DNA from: Vanilla planifolia
Lineage: Eukaryota > Streptophyta > Magnoliopsida > Asparagales > Orchidaceae
Assembly (NCBI GenBank): GCA_023846275.1
Contig: JAIUJO010000144.1
Location: forward strand, 811,001-875,000
Reading direction: 5' to 3'
DNA length: 64,000 bases
Shown here: positions 38,736-47,895 of the stretch, in pieces
Position numbering within the stretch: the first letter of the stretch is position 1
How the letters are laid out: every line of letters starts with the position of its first letter
Notes under the pieces: model-generated
Seen by the model: only the letters and a program-made list of their open reading frames with translations
Database searches by the model: none
What the model was told of the DNA's origin: nothing
Position numbers and translations under genes: made by a program

Positions 38736-38810
38736 TTTCCGTCCGTTGCCCAAACGGTTAATTAATGTTTGGAGCCATCGGGGGTGTTTTTAGAGCTCAA
38801 ATTTGAGCTA

Positions 38811-38818
38811 TATAAATA
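38811..38818 (+). promoter_or_regulatory. TATA box of 5' LTR
   Basis: TATAAATA preceded by GAGC and followed by GGGAAAA, with the same word in the other LTR. It should set the U3/R border about 30 bp downstream. Confidence 0.8.
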
Positions 38819-39413
38819 GGGAAAATTGATGTATTTTTTAGTTTAACCTTCGCTAAATTTTCCAAAGATTTTAGATCTCAAAATTCGAGCACTCAAGGAA
38901 AAACGATGCATCGAAGCTCAAAAAGAAAAGTGGCAAGAAGGCTATTGGAATTAGAGGTTTTTCAATTATTTCTCAATTTCTATCCCTCTAATTTGTCGAT
39001 TGTGTGTGCCTCCTCTTTTCTCCTATTTCTCTTAAGTATTTTGCCAATCGTTATACTTTTTGTTTTGGGGCAAGGGCATCCCGGCAGTAGTGCTAAAGCC
39101 CCGGGTTTGAGTTGAGCCCAGTAAAAACTCAAGTAGGTTTGGGATTAGCCGTAGTAAAAGTCCCAAGTAGGTTTGAGGTGAACCGTACGAAAAACCTCAC
39201 TTGTAATCGGTGCATTAGTGGATTTTTCCCAACACCAGTTGGGGGTGGACGTAGACTCGGTTTTGAGTCAAACATCTTAAAAATTTGTGTGTTCAACTCT
39301 CTTTACTCTTGCTTAAAGGTTTTTTAAGTTTAATTTTGAAATTCATAAAATTTTAAAGGCACAATTCACCCTCCCCCCTCTTGTGGGATTTTCTTAGCAC
39401 GAAACACTTCAAT

Positions 39414-39425
39414 TGGTATCAGAGC
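39414..39425 (+). other. Primer binding site, initiator tRNA-Met
   Basis: TGGTATCAGAGC, complementary to the 3' end of plant initiator methionine tRNA, two bases after the 5' LTR. This is the usual primer site of Ty1/copia elements. Confidence 0.96.
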
Positions 39426-39521
39426 AAGGAACACCAAATTACGTGAGTAACATCACGTGGGAGATCCTCTTGTGCTAAGTGAAGGCTTTCTCATCATTCT
39501 TGTTTTTTTTTGTGATTTTGT

Positions 39522-40373
39522 ATGGCTTCCTCTTTGATCGAAATGAATGCCACTTTATGTGAAGGTTTTTCTTCAAATCGGCCTCCATTATTTAAAGTAG
39601 AATTTTACTTATATTATAAAAATCGTTTTAGAATTTTTATTCAATCTATTGATTTAGAATTATGGGAAGTTATGACTATGCCCTGTGAACTTCCTAAAAT
39701 TTCTTCTACTAATGAAGTTAAGGCCTTTTGTGAGCTTAATGTTGAGCACAAAAGATTGGCTCAATTAAATACTAAGGCATTGAATTTTCTTCATTGTGGA
39801 ATTTCACCTTATGAGTTTACACAAATTATGAATTTACATACGGCATTTGAGGTGTGGAAGAAACTTGAAGTAACTTATGAGGGCACCTCACAAGTGAAAG
39901 AGACAAAAATTAACACCCTCACCCATGATTATGAACTCTTTAGAATGAATCCTAATAAAAGTATTAAGAGTATGTTTTTGAGATTTAATGATATTACAAA
40001 TGGATTGGCAAACCTTGGGAGGGCATTCTCAAATGGTGACCTTGTGAGGAAAATTTTGAGAATCCTTCCAAAGGAATTTGATCCACTTGCAACGGCTATT
40101 AAAGCCACTAAAGATCTTAGCAAACTTTCATTGGATGAACTCCTTGGGGAACTTCTTACCACTGAAATAGAAATGTCAAGGAGACTTACAGACGAGGTGT
40201 CTACAAGCAAGTTAAAGTATGAAAGAAGAAAGAAAGAACCAATGGCTTTCAAAGCCACCAAAAGCAATTTGGATTCCACTTCCACCTCCTCCATGGATTT
40301 AGAGGATGAGGTAAGCTTCCATGTTAATGGTTTAGCTAAAAATTTGGCAAAGAGCTTTCTTAATAGGAAATGA
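39522..40373 (+). pseudogene. gag: Copia gag, N-terminal part (UBN2 domain)
   Basis: This is the structural protein that forms the virus-like particle. The frame opens with MASSLIEM, about 100 bp after the primer site. It contains NRPPLF (about residues 20-25), a YYKNRF piece where the family reads YTYWK.R, and SIDLELWEVM (about residues 42-51). The UBN2 region spans about residues 105-225, with VWKKLEVTYEG, LP.EFDPL and LSLDELLGEL. Two tryptophan-bearing positions typical of the family look changed. It stops early at 40371 (TGA), just before the zinc knuckle, which continues in the same frame. Intact relatives read through this point. Confidence 0.9.
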
Positions 40374-40985
40374 AAGAAGAAAAACAATAAAGAGAGGAAG
40401 AGGCCACCAACTTGTTTTGAGTGTGGCCAAACCGGTCATATTAAACCGGAATGTCCAAAACTCAAAGACAAGCATATGAAGGAGGAAGAAAAGAAGAAGA
40501 AGAAGAAGAGCTTGAAGAAAAAGAAAGCATTTTAGGCTACATGGAGTGCCTCCAAAGATTCAGACATTTCAAGCTCAAGTAAAGGAGAAGAAGGAATGAT
40601 TAGCTTTATGGCAAACAAGGCATCCTCAACATCTTCAAGTGAAGAAGAAGAAGAAAATGAGGTAAGCTCTTTGACAAGAGATACTCTTGAAAATAATTAC
40701 ATTGAAATTATGAATTCATTAACTTCCTTAATGAGTGCACATAAAAAATTAAAAAAGAGTTACAAAGAAAAGGTTGAATTGCTTGATTTTGTCATGAAAG
40801 AAGATGAAAAGAGAAGATTAGAAAATCATCATATATTTGATGAAAAGGCATCTCTTATTATTGAAAATACTTCTTTGAAGCATGATATTTCAGTCTTAAA
40901 AGAAAAAATACAATTTTTTGAGCATGCTAGAGTAAATGAAAGTACACATATTTCAAAGGCTTATTATCATTCACAAGAAACCTAG
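40374..40985 (+). pseudogene. gag: Copia gag C-terminus: zinc knuckle and coiled coil
   Basis: In frame with gag after the TGA at 40371. A complete CX2CX4HX4C zinc knuckle (CFECGQTGHIKPEC, 40413-40454) binds element RNA. A lysine-rich run follows, then a TAG at 40533. The next open part (40596-40985) holds a serine/glutamate-rich patch and a heptad-like stretch (residues about 45-115, with KLKKSYKEKVELL and IENTSLKHDISVLK) consistent with a coiled coil. Such a region is common in SIRE-type gag. It ends at a TAG (40983), after which the reading moves to another frame. Confidence 0.85.
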
Positions 40986-41184
40986 ATATTTGAGCATGCC
41001 AAGGCCATTAAACAATGTTTGTTTTTATTGTTGTAAACCTGGACATACTATGAAAGATTACTTCTTTAGAAGAAATATGTATACACAAACACAAAATGTT
41101 AGATGGATTGTTAAAAAGGAGAACATGCAAGTACTATTTAGAGTTCAACCCAAGTTTTCTTGGGTTCCTAAGAGCATGACTTAG
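40936..41184 (+). pseudogene. Second, broken zinc knuckle
   Basis: Reading frame is +1 relative to gag. CFYCCKPGHTMKDY (41020-41061) has the CX2CX4H spacing of a zinc knuckle, but the last metal ligand is Tyr instead of Cys, consistent with a single G to A change. SWVPKS follows (about 41157-41176), a motif found between gag and protease in this lineage. A TAG ends the frame at 41182. In related elements a second knuckle lies here. Confidence 0.75.
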
Positions 41185-41658
41185 AAGACTAGAAGAAAAT
41201 GTCTCCAAAATTTTTGAAGACATTCTAGGATAGGTCTAAGATATTTAGAAAACTCAAATTGATGATTTCATTTAGTGGTATACTTTCTAATTTAAATTTT
41301 ACACCTTATACAGTCAAAACCAAGTAGAAAATCGAAATCCACATCTTGGGTATTGGATAGTGGATGCTCAAGACACATGACTGGAGACAAAAGTAAATTC
41401 AAATCATTGAGATCGGGTCCAAATAGGAAGGTGACCCTAGGAGACAACACAAAGAAAAGAATAATTGGAATTGGAGATGTAGGTACGACAAACTTTACCC
41501 TTTCAAATGTATTTTTAGTAGAAGGCTTAGAATTTAATTTGATTAGTATTAGTCAACTTTGTGATAATGGATTTGATATTGTTTTTAATACAAAAGCTTG
41601 CAAAATCATGAAAAATAATGTTGAACTACTTATAGGTAAAAGAAAATGCCATATGTAA
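41185..41658 (+). pseudogene. Copia aspartic protease
   Basis: The protease cuts the gag-pol polyprotein. SWVLDSGCSRHMTGD holds the catalytic DSG (Asp at 41356-41358). VTLGDN and a LVEGLEFNLISISQLCD block follow, matching the family pattern of NVLLV.GL..NLLSISQLCD. The frame is the same as the second zinc knuckle (+1 relative to gag and to integrase), with stops at 41182 and 41215 in front of it. A TAA at 41656 ends it. The reading then returns to the gag frame, so two compensating length changes flank this block. Confidence 0.9.
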
Positions 41659-42620
41659 TTAGTTTTGAACAACTAGAAGCTAATGGTTTGGAATGCCTAG
41701 TGACCCAATCTAATGAGAATTCATTATGGCATAGAAGATTAGGCCATGTGGGATACTCCACCTTGAAGAAGATGACAAAATTAGATATAGTTAGAGGCCT
41801 TCCAAAACCAAGCAAGTCGAAGTGGGAGTTGTGTGAATCTTACCAAAAGGGAAAACAAGTTAAATCCTCTTTCAAATCTCAAAATGAATTAACAACTAGT
41901 AGACCTTTAGAAAAAATCTACTTAGATCTTTTTGGACCAATACAACCTTTGAGTTTAGGAGGAAAACAATACGAATTTGTCATAGTTGATGATTTTTCTA
42001 GATATAGTTGGGTGATTTTTCTTAGACATAAAAATGAAGCCTTTGAGAACTTTGAAGATTTGAATAGAGAGTTAGAAAGACAACATAGTCTAAAATTAAT
42101 TTGTTTGCAAAGTGATAATGGGAGTGAATTTAAGAATGAATATTTTAGTGAGTTTTGTAAAGAGAAATGAATCAAACATCAATTCACATGCCCATATACA
42201 CCACAACAGAATGGCATTGTAGAAAGAAGGAATAGAACATTAGTTGAGATGGGTAGAACCATGTTAGCCGAATATAACTTACCCAAATATTTTTGGGCCG
42301 AAGCTATTAGCACGATGTGTTACATCATAAATAGGGTTAATTTGAGACCAAAGTTGAAGAAAACTCCTTATGAATTGCTAAGGAAGAAGAAACCAAATCT
42401 TTGTTATTTTTATGTTTTTGGTTATAAGTGCACTATTTTTAAAAATGAGAGAGCAAACTTAAGAAAGTTTGATGAGAAGGCCAGTGTAGGAATCTTTTTA
42501 GGGTATTCATTAATTAGAAAAGCATATAGAGTTTTTAATCAAGAATCACATAAAATAGAGGAAACAATGCATGTTGTGTTTAATGAGACAATTCAACTAG
42601 TTAGTGAAAAACATTTAGAA
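41646..42620 (+). pseudogene. Copia integrase
   Basis: Integrase inserts the cDNA into the chromosome. The zinc-binding region has LWHRRLGHVG (HX4H) and CESY (41832-41843), where the second Cys of CX2C has become Tyr. The catalytic D,D,E residues are all present: Asp in LDLFGP (41925-41927), Asp in QSDNGSEF (42114-42116) and Glu in [11 protein letters not shown] (42222-42224). A TGA at 42168 lies between the second Asp and the Glu. The C-terminal GYKCTIF and GIFLGYS landmarks follow (about 42420-42510). The frame is again that of gag. Confidence 0.93.
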
Positions 42621-43660
42621 GATGAAATAGAATTAGTAAAGAATCTAGATTTAGATAAAGAAAAAATAGAAAATCTAGAAATACAAAGAGAAAAAGAAAA
42701 AGAAAATAATTTATCTAAAGGATGGAAATTTGCAACCTCACATCCAAAGGATTTGATTATAGGAGATGTGAACCAAGGAGTGAAGACTAGAGCTTCAATT
42801 AGAGATATAGATTATAGCGCCTTTGTGTCATTTTTTGAACCCAGTTCTATAGAAGAAGCCCTTGTAGATGATTTTTGGGTTCAAGCTATGAATGAAGAGT
42901 TAGACCAATTTGAAAGAAATCAAGTTTGGGAATTAGTTCCAAGACCTAGTGATCAACAAGTAATTGGTACTAGATGGGTCTATAAAAATAAATTAGATGA
43001 AAATGCTGTAATAATTAGGAATAAGGCTAGACTTGTTGCTAAGGGATATAGTCAAATAGAAGGTATTGATTTTGAGGATTCATTTGCACCCGTAGCTAGG
43101 TTAGAAGCAATTAGATTACTTCTAGCATATTCATGTTATAAAAACTTTAGGTTGTTTCAAATGGATGTAAAACTTGCTTTCTTGAATGGGATAATAGAAG
43201 AAGATGTGTTTGTAGAACTAGCCCAAGGTTTGGAGGATCATGCACAAAGTAATTATGTTTATAAGCTTAAGAAAGCTCTTTATGGCCTTAAGCAAGCTCC
43301 ACGTGCATGGTATCATAGGTTGAGTAACTACCTAGTAGATAGTGGCTTTAGAAAAGGTAAATAGGATACTACATTATTTCTAAAGTCATCAGGAGATGAT
43401 TTATTAATTGTTCAAATTTTTGTTGATGATATTATTTTTGGTAGCACAAAAGAAGAAATGTGTAGAGAATTTGGAGATCTTATGACTAAGGAATTTGAAA
43501 TGAGTATGATGGGTGAGCTAAATTTCTTCTTAAGGCTACAAATAAAACAACTAAAAGATGGTATTTTCATTTCTCAAACAAAATACTTGAAAGACATATT
43601 TAAAAAATATGGCTATGAGAATATGAAAATTAGGGAAATTCCCATGAATTAATCCATTCA
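42621..43660 (+). pseudogene. Copia reverse transcriptase
   Basis: This copies element RNA into DNA. Landmarks in order are [78 protein letters not shown] and, after a TAG at 43362, FVDDIIFGS (43419-43445), the active-site box that reads YVDD in most elements. EFEMSMMGELNFFLRLQI follows. A further TAA lies at 43650. The linker before the domain (42600-42720) is rich in Glu and Lys. All catalytic aspartates are still readable, so the enzyme died through stops rather than active-site loss. Confidence 0.95.
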
Positions 43661-44365
43661 TTTAGATCTAGATGAATAAGGGAAAACAATATATAAAAAA
43701 TTTTATAGAGGACTTATAGGATCTTTATTGTACCTTACAGCTAGTAGACCTGACATTCTATTTAGTGTTGGATTATGTGCTAGGTTCCAAGCAAACCCAA
43801 AGGAAAGTAATTTGAAAGCTGTTAAAGCAATTTTCTAATATTTGAAGGGAACCATGACACTAGGATTATGGTATCCTAGAAATGAACTCTCTTGTGAGCT
43901 CGTTGGCTATACAGATTCAAATTTTGGAGGATCTAGAGTGGATAGGAAGAGCACATCAAGAATATGTCAATTTTTAGGACATTGTCTTGTTTCATGGTTA
44001 AGCAAAAAACAAAATTGTATAGCCTTGTCAACAACAGAAGCTGAATATGTTGCAACTGGAAGTTGTGTTGCTCAAGTACTATGGTTAAGACAACAACTTC
44101 AAGACTATGGTTTAGAAGTCACACATATACCTATTATAATTGACAATACTAGTGCATTAGCATTAGCTAAGAATCAAGTTCATCATTCTAGGACTAACCA
44201 CATAGATGTTAGATATCACTTTATTAGAGACTAAGTGGCCAAAGAATTAGTAGAATTAGAGTATGTTCCTACTAAGCTTGAATTGGCTGACATTTTGCCA
44301 AACCCTTACCATCGGAGTAATTTCAAATATTGAGAGAACAATTAGGAATCTTTGACATTGCTTAG
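43661..44365 (+). pseudogene. Copia RNase H and end of pol
   Basis: RNase H removes RNA from the hybrid during reverse transcription. Landmarks are LIGSLLYLTASRPDI, YTDSNFGGSRVDRKSTS, STTEAEYVA, DNTSALALAKNQVHHSRT and NHIDVRYHFIRD. Stops interrupt at 43677, 43836 and 44232. After the last, VAKELVELEYVPT and LADIL continue in frame. Then the reading moves to a third frame by 44330, where LREQLGIFDIA ends at a TAG (44363-44365). That ending fits intact relatives, so the true pol end is 44365. Confidence 0.92.
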
Positions 44366-44379
44366 GGTTCACTCCCTTT

Positions 44380-44524
44380 TGATGGTGTCAAAGGGGGAGA
44401 ATAGTTAGAAGTGAGGGGGAGCATCAAGATAGGGGGAGCATATTTTTTCTCCCTATGAATTGTATCTTAAACACTTATTTTTATTTAAAACATTTATGTC
44501 TTGCCATCATCAAAAGGAGGAGAT
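44380..44524 (+). other. Polypurine tracts before 3' LTR
   Basis: The final tract AAAAGGAGGAGA (about 44512-44523) touches the 3' LTR and should prime plus-strand synthesis. Three more G-rich purine tracts precede it: AAAGGGGGAGAA (about 44390), GTGAGGGGGAGC (about 44411) and ATAGGGGGAGC (about 44430). Their repetition in one short untranslated stretch is typical of this lineage. Confidence 0.88.
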
Positions 44525-46373
44525 TGTTGCACCCTTGTGTTTGATGAGTCAAGCATAAATATGTATATTTTATTTGGGCTTGATTTTAAGTAAAATTGTT
44601 ACTAATTAATTAAATCAAGCCATGTATTTTAGATGTCTAAAATAATGGTCTCTAAGGGCCTTGAGGTCATGGCATACTTCAAAGAAATTTGAGACATGCA
44701 CCAGATTTTTTTATAATTAAATTTCTTTTTATTTCTCTTGAATTTGATATGTCCAAACTTTGAGATTTTGAGACACACTAGTAGTATTAACATTTAAAAA
44801 TATTATAAATTTATTTAATACTGAATTTTGATTTTTGGGCTAAGCATATTTGAAAAATTGTATAGACATTGGTATTTGATTTTTTAATATTGCTTTGGAA
44901 TTGTTTTTCATGAATTTCTTTTCATAGCTATTTAAATACTTATAATACTATAAGAATATAAAATTATCTTTATACACTTATATTCAAATTTTTGGCACAA
45001 TAATACGTCAAAAATACCCTAAAATAGCTGAAGTCTCGGGAAAATGCACTTTAGCAATAGGCGGGTCGACCCGGCGCGAAAACAACCCATCCAAGTCTTT
45101 TAGAAATTAAAAATTTAATTTAAAAATAAAAATTTGGTTGACCCAAAAAGGCCGAGCAAAGCCTGCTGAGAGGAGCTCGGCTAGCACTGGTCAACGGTCA
45201 AATCAACAGTGCCTGGCTAAACCAAGCCCACCGAGAGGAGCTGGGCCAGGTCAAACTACAGCGCGGTCAACAGTCAATGAACAATGCTTGGCTAAGTCAA
45301 CCTGAACCAGGTGATCAAGTCCTAGTCATGGAAGGGGGAAGCCAACCCCAAAGAGGCTCGCAATGTAAACAGGGTGGATTTCTTATATAGCGCTCCAACA
45401 CTTCCGCATACGCAATGTGGGACTAAAAATCCCAGTTTCAGCCTTCGCGGGATCCAATGGCTCAGATCAAGCTCGCCTGGATCCAACGCACAGGATTCAT
45501 CCCATAAGGTGAAATCTGTGTCGTTCATCTTTGCGCTCGGATCCTACGCACGGTATTAAATCGTGTAAATGGTAATCACGAGATTTAATCCGTGCCATTC
45601 GATTACGTGCCCAGATCCAACGCTCTGGATTAAACCCGAATGGTAAAATGTGTAAATCAATTTGTGCCGTTCGTTTTTGGGCCTGGATCGGACGATGGCT
45701 GCTTTTCGTCCGTTGCCCAAATGGCTAATTAATTTTTGAAACCATTGGGGGTGTTTTTAGAGCTCAAATTGAGCTCTATAAATAGGGAAAATTGATGTAT
45801 TTTTTAGTTTAACCTTTGCTAAATTTTCCAAAGATTTCAGATCTCAAAATTCGAGCACTCAAGCAAAAACGGTGCATCTAAGCTCAAAAAGCAAAGCGGC
45901 AAGAAGGCTATTGGAATTAGAGGTTTTTTAATTATTTCTCAATTTCTATCCCTCTATTTGTCGATTGTGTGTGCCTCCTCTTTTCTCCTATTTCTCTTAA
46001 GTATTTTGCCAATCATTATACTTTTCATTTTAGGGCAAGGGCATCCCGCCAGTAGTGCTAAAGCCTCGGGTTTGAGTTGAGCCCGGTAAAAACTCAAGTA
46101 GGTTTGGGATTAGTTGTAGTAAAAATCCCAAGTAGGTTTGAGGTGAACCGTACGAAAAACCTCACTTGTAATCGATGCATTTAGTGGATTTTTCCCAACA
46201 CCGGTTGGGGGTGGACGTAGACTCGGTTTTGAGTCAAACATCTTAAAAATTTGTATGTTCAACTCTCTTTACTCATGCTTAAAGGTTTTTTAAGTTTAAT
46301 TTCGAAATTCATAAAATTTTAAATAGACAATTCACCCCCCTCTTGTGGGATTTCCTTAGCACAAAACACTTCA
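44525..46373 (+). repeat. 3' LTR of copia element
   Basis: Starts TGTTGCACCC and ends ACACTTCA, followed by the target duplication. Same layout as the 5' LTR: AT-rich start, GC-rich middle with both repeat sets, TATAAATA at 45777-45784, pyrimidine-rich end. Compared with the 5' copy, I count about 18-20 substitutions in the first 400-430 bp, plus a few 1-bp indels. Confidence 0.96.
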
Positions 46374-46378
46374 TCTTG
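46374..46378 (+). repeat. Target site duplication, right
   Basis: TCTTG, identical to 37544-37548. Confidence 0.97.
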
Positions 46379-47582
46379 TACTAAATTTAAAGCTAGAAAT
46401 ATCTAAAATTCTATAAATTTTTTTTAGAATTACTAAAAGTAATGTGTAGATATAAATAACTATAGAAATTAATAAAAATTAAACTAAAATATTTAATAAG
46501 CAAAGATCTACTACAATTAACCCTCTAATGATAAAAAAACAAGCATTAATGAGAAGTAGAGGTCAAAACCTTGATAATATTTTCGGTCTGAATAAGAGTC
46601 GTATCCCACCATGTCGAACCTCAACGTATAAGATGCTACTACATAATTCCTTCTATGTGGGAAAAGTGCTCAACTTCATGAAGCTATGTTGAAGTCTCTG
46701 ATCTTTAACATCTCTAAGTTTAGGTAATGAACATTCTACCCAGTATTCCAAGGGTTATTAAATGTGGGATAGCATCATTTTTGTCCCAAAAAGTTTAATT
46801 GTGCTTTATTTTATGTTAAAATTTTTTGATTACCTACAATTTGATGATATTGACTATGAGGTCATCAGATGTGAAAAAATTTATTTGTTCGACAGGTTTA
46901 CTTGGCTATAATGCAAAAGGCTCAAAGGGCTAGCTAGGTATTACATAAAGTTCTCTATAAGGAAGAATGTCCTAAATATTAAAGATTGTGTTAGTTTCGT
47001 GATCATAAGCTCAATCCAAATCATTAATGTTGACGCTAAATCTTTTTTTACGATTCTTAATGGTCCAACACTATGGGTGTTTAATTTGGTAAGAGTTCAT
47101 AATGAGAATATTGCAGATCTCACATAGATCATTACATATTCACCCTCAAGAAGTTCTCTAAGGTTCCTATGAGCATCTACTAGTCATTAATATACTTCAT
47201 TATTTAAATTAATTTATTTAACAGTATCTTGATGCGATGATAAAATATGTTTAGTAAAAGATTCAAACAAATTATTTTATTTGTTTAAGCAAACTTAGTT
47301 GATAATAATAAAATATTCTATGTTGAAACATGTTCCATAATTATGCTACTAAGAAGATTAATGAATCTTAAATTTACTACTATTTACACATCTATTTAAA
47401 ATTTTAAGCTAATAAAAACTTAATTTTCAATCTTATTAACAGAAAAAGTGATTTCTAGAAATAATTAATAAATCTGATATCATTATCAAAAAAAATTGTT
47501 CAAGGTAAGCCATATAATTTAACAACTTAATCAAGAAATATCTTTACAATATGTGATACAACAAATATCTTTTTATCATTTA

Positions 47583-47895
47583 TGAAATGAGCCATTTTAG
47601 AAACATCTACGAATAGCTACTAATATAGAATCATTCTTTCTATTTTTTTTGTGTAATCATAACACAAAGTCTAAAATTAAATATTTTCATTGCCATTATG
47701 AAATAAGTAATGGTGTATATGCACTTTGGCCTTGACTACATAATTCAACTATGACACAAACTCTACATTGGAAATAGTTGATGTAGCTTGTTTGGGTAAT
47801 TTTGCATTATACAATGCTTTAGTGAAATCTGTTATAGCTTTGCCTCAACCAAAATGCCTAGTTAGACCTCCAGTATGTATTTTCTAGATAGGGAA
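47583..47895 (-). pseudogene. Ty3/gypsy integrase fragment of G2
   Basis: Read on the minus strand, a GLTRHFG-like piece (about 47840-47865) matches GL.GHFG of the zinc-binding region. CRVCVIV (about 47760-47785) matches C..C of the same region, and GQSAYTPLL (about 47705-47735) the GLYTPLP linker. LDFVL and a KNDSILV block (about 47610-47685) match the core start, and a final NGSF/KWLIL piece the FSKMAHF motif. Frames change between blocks. These are the same landmarks, in the same order, as in relict G1. Confidence 0.75.

Larger units (their letters stand above)
37549..39411 (+). repeat. 5' LTR of copia element
   Basis: Starts TGTTACACCC and ends ACACTTCA just before the primer site. The first 500 bp are AT-rich, followed by a GC- and CpG-rich block (about 38040-38760) that stands out from the whole window and carries two sets of internal repeats. 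A TATA box follows at 38811. U5 ends with a pyrimidine-rich stretch (CCCTCCCCCCTCTTG). The open frames inside it (38344-38592, 38906-39327) recur with stops in the other LTR and are not genes. Confidence 0.96.
37549..46373 (+). mobile_element. Ty1/copia LTR retrotransposon, structurally complete
   Basis: An 8825-bp element with LTRs of 1863 and 1849 bp that start TG and end CA, a 5-bp target duplication, a primer site for initiator tRNA-Met, polypurine tracts, and a single gag-pol in the copia order (gag, protease, integrase, RT, RNase H). The long LTR, the UBN2-type gag, the U5 words GGGGGTGGACGTAG and CTCTTGTGGGA, and the GTCAAAGGGGGAGA tract after pol suggest the SIRE/Maximus lineage. There is no env-like frame: only 160 bp lie between the pol end and the 3' LTR. 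Gag-pol carries many stops, so the copy cannot move by itself. LTRs differ by about 4-5% in the first 400 bp by eye. It is inserted in gypsy relict G2. Confidence 0.95.

Noticed and set aside
38344-39327. Open frames of 69-82 codons in the 5' LTR (and 45322-45559 in the 3' LTR)
   Set aside because: They lie in LTR control sequence, differ between the two LTRs and are interrupted in one of them.
39929-40387. 152-codon minus-strand frame opposite gag
   Set aside because: Antisense shadow of the gag frame, no motif of its own.
41630-42175. Minus-strand frames of 61 and 85 codons opposite integrase
   Set aside because: Antisense shadows of the integrase coding strand.
44366-44524. Possible env-like third frame of the SIRE-type element
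   Set aside because: Only 160 bp remain between the end of pol and the 3' LTR, filled with polypurine tracts and stops.
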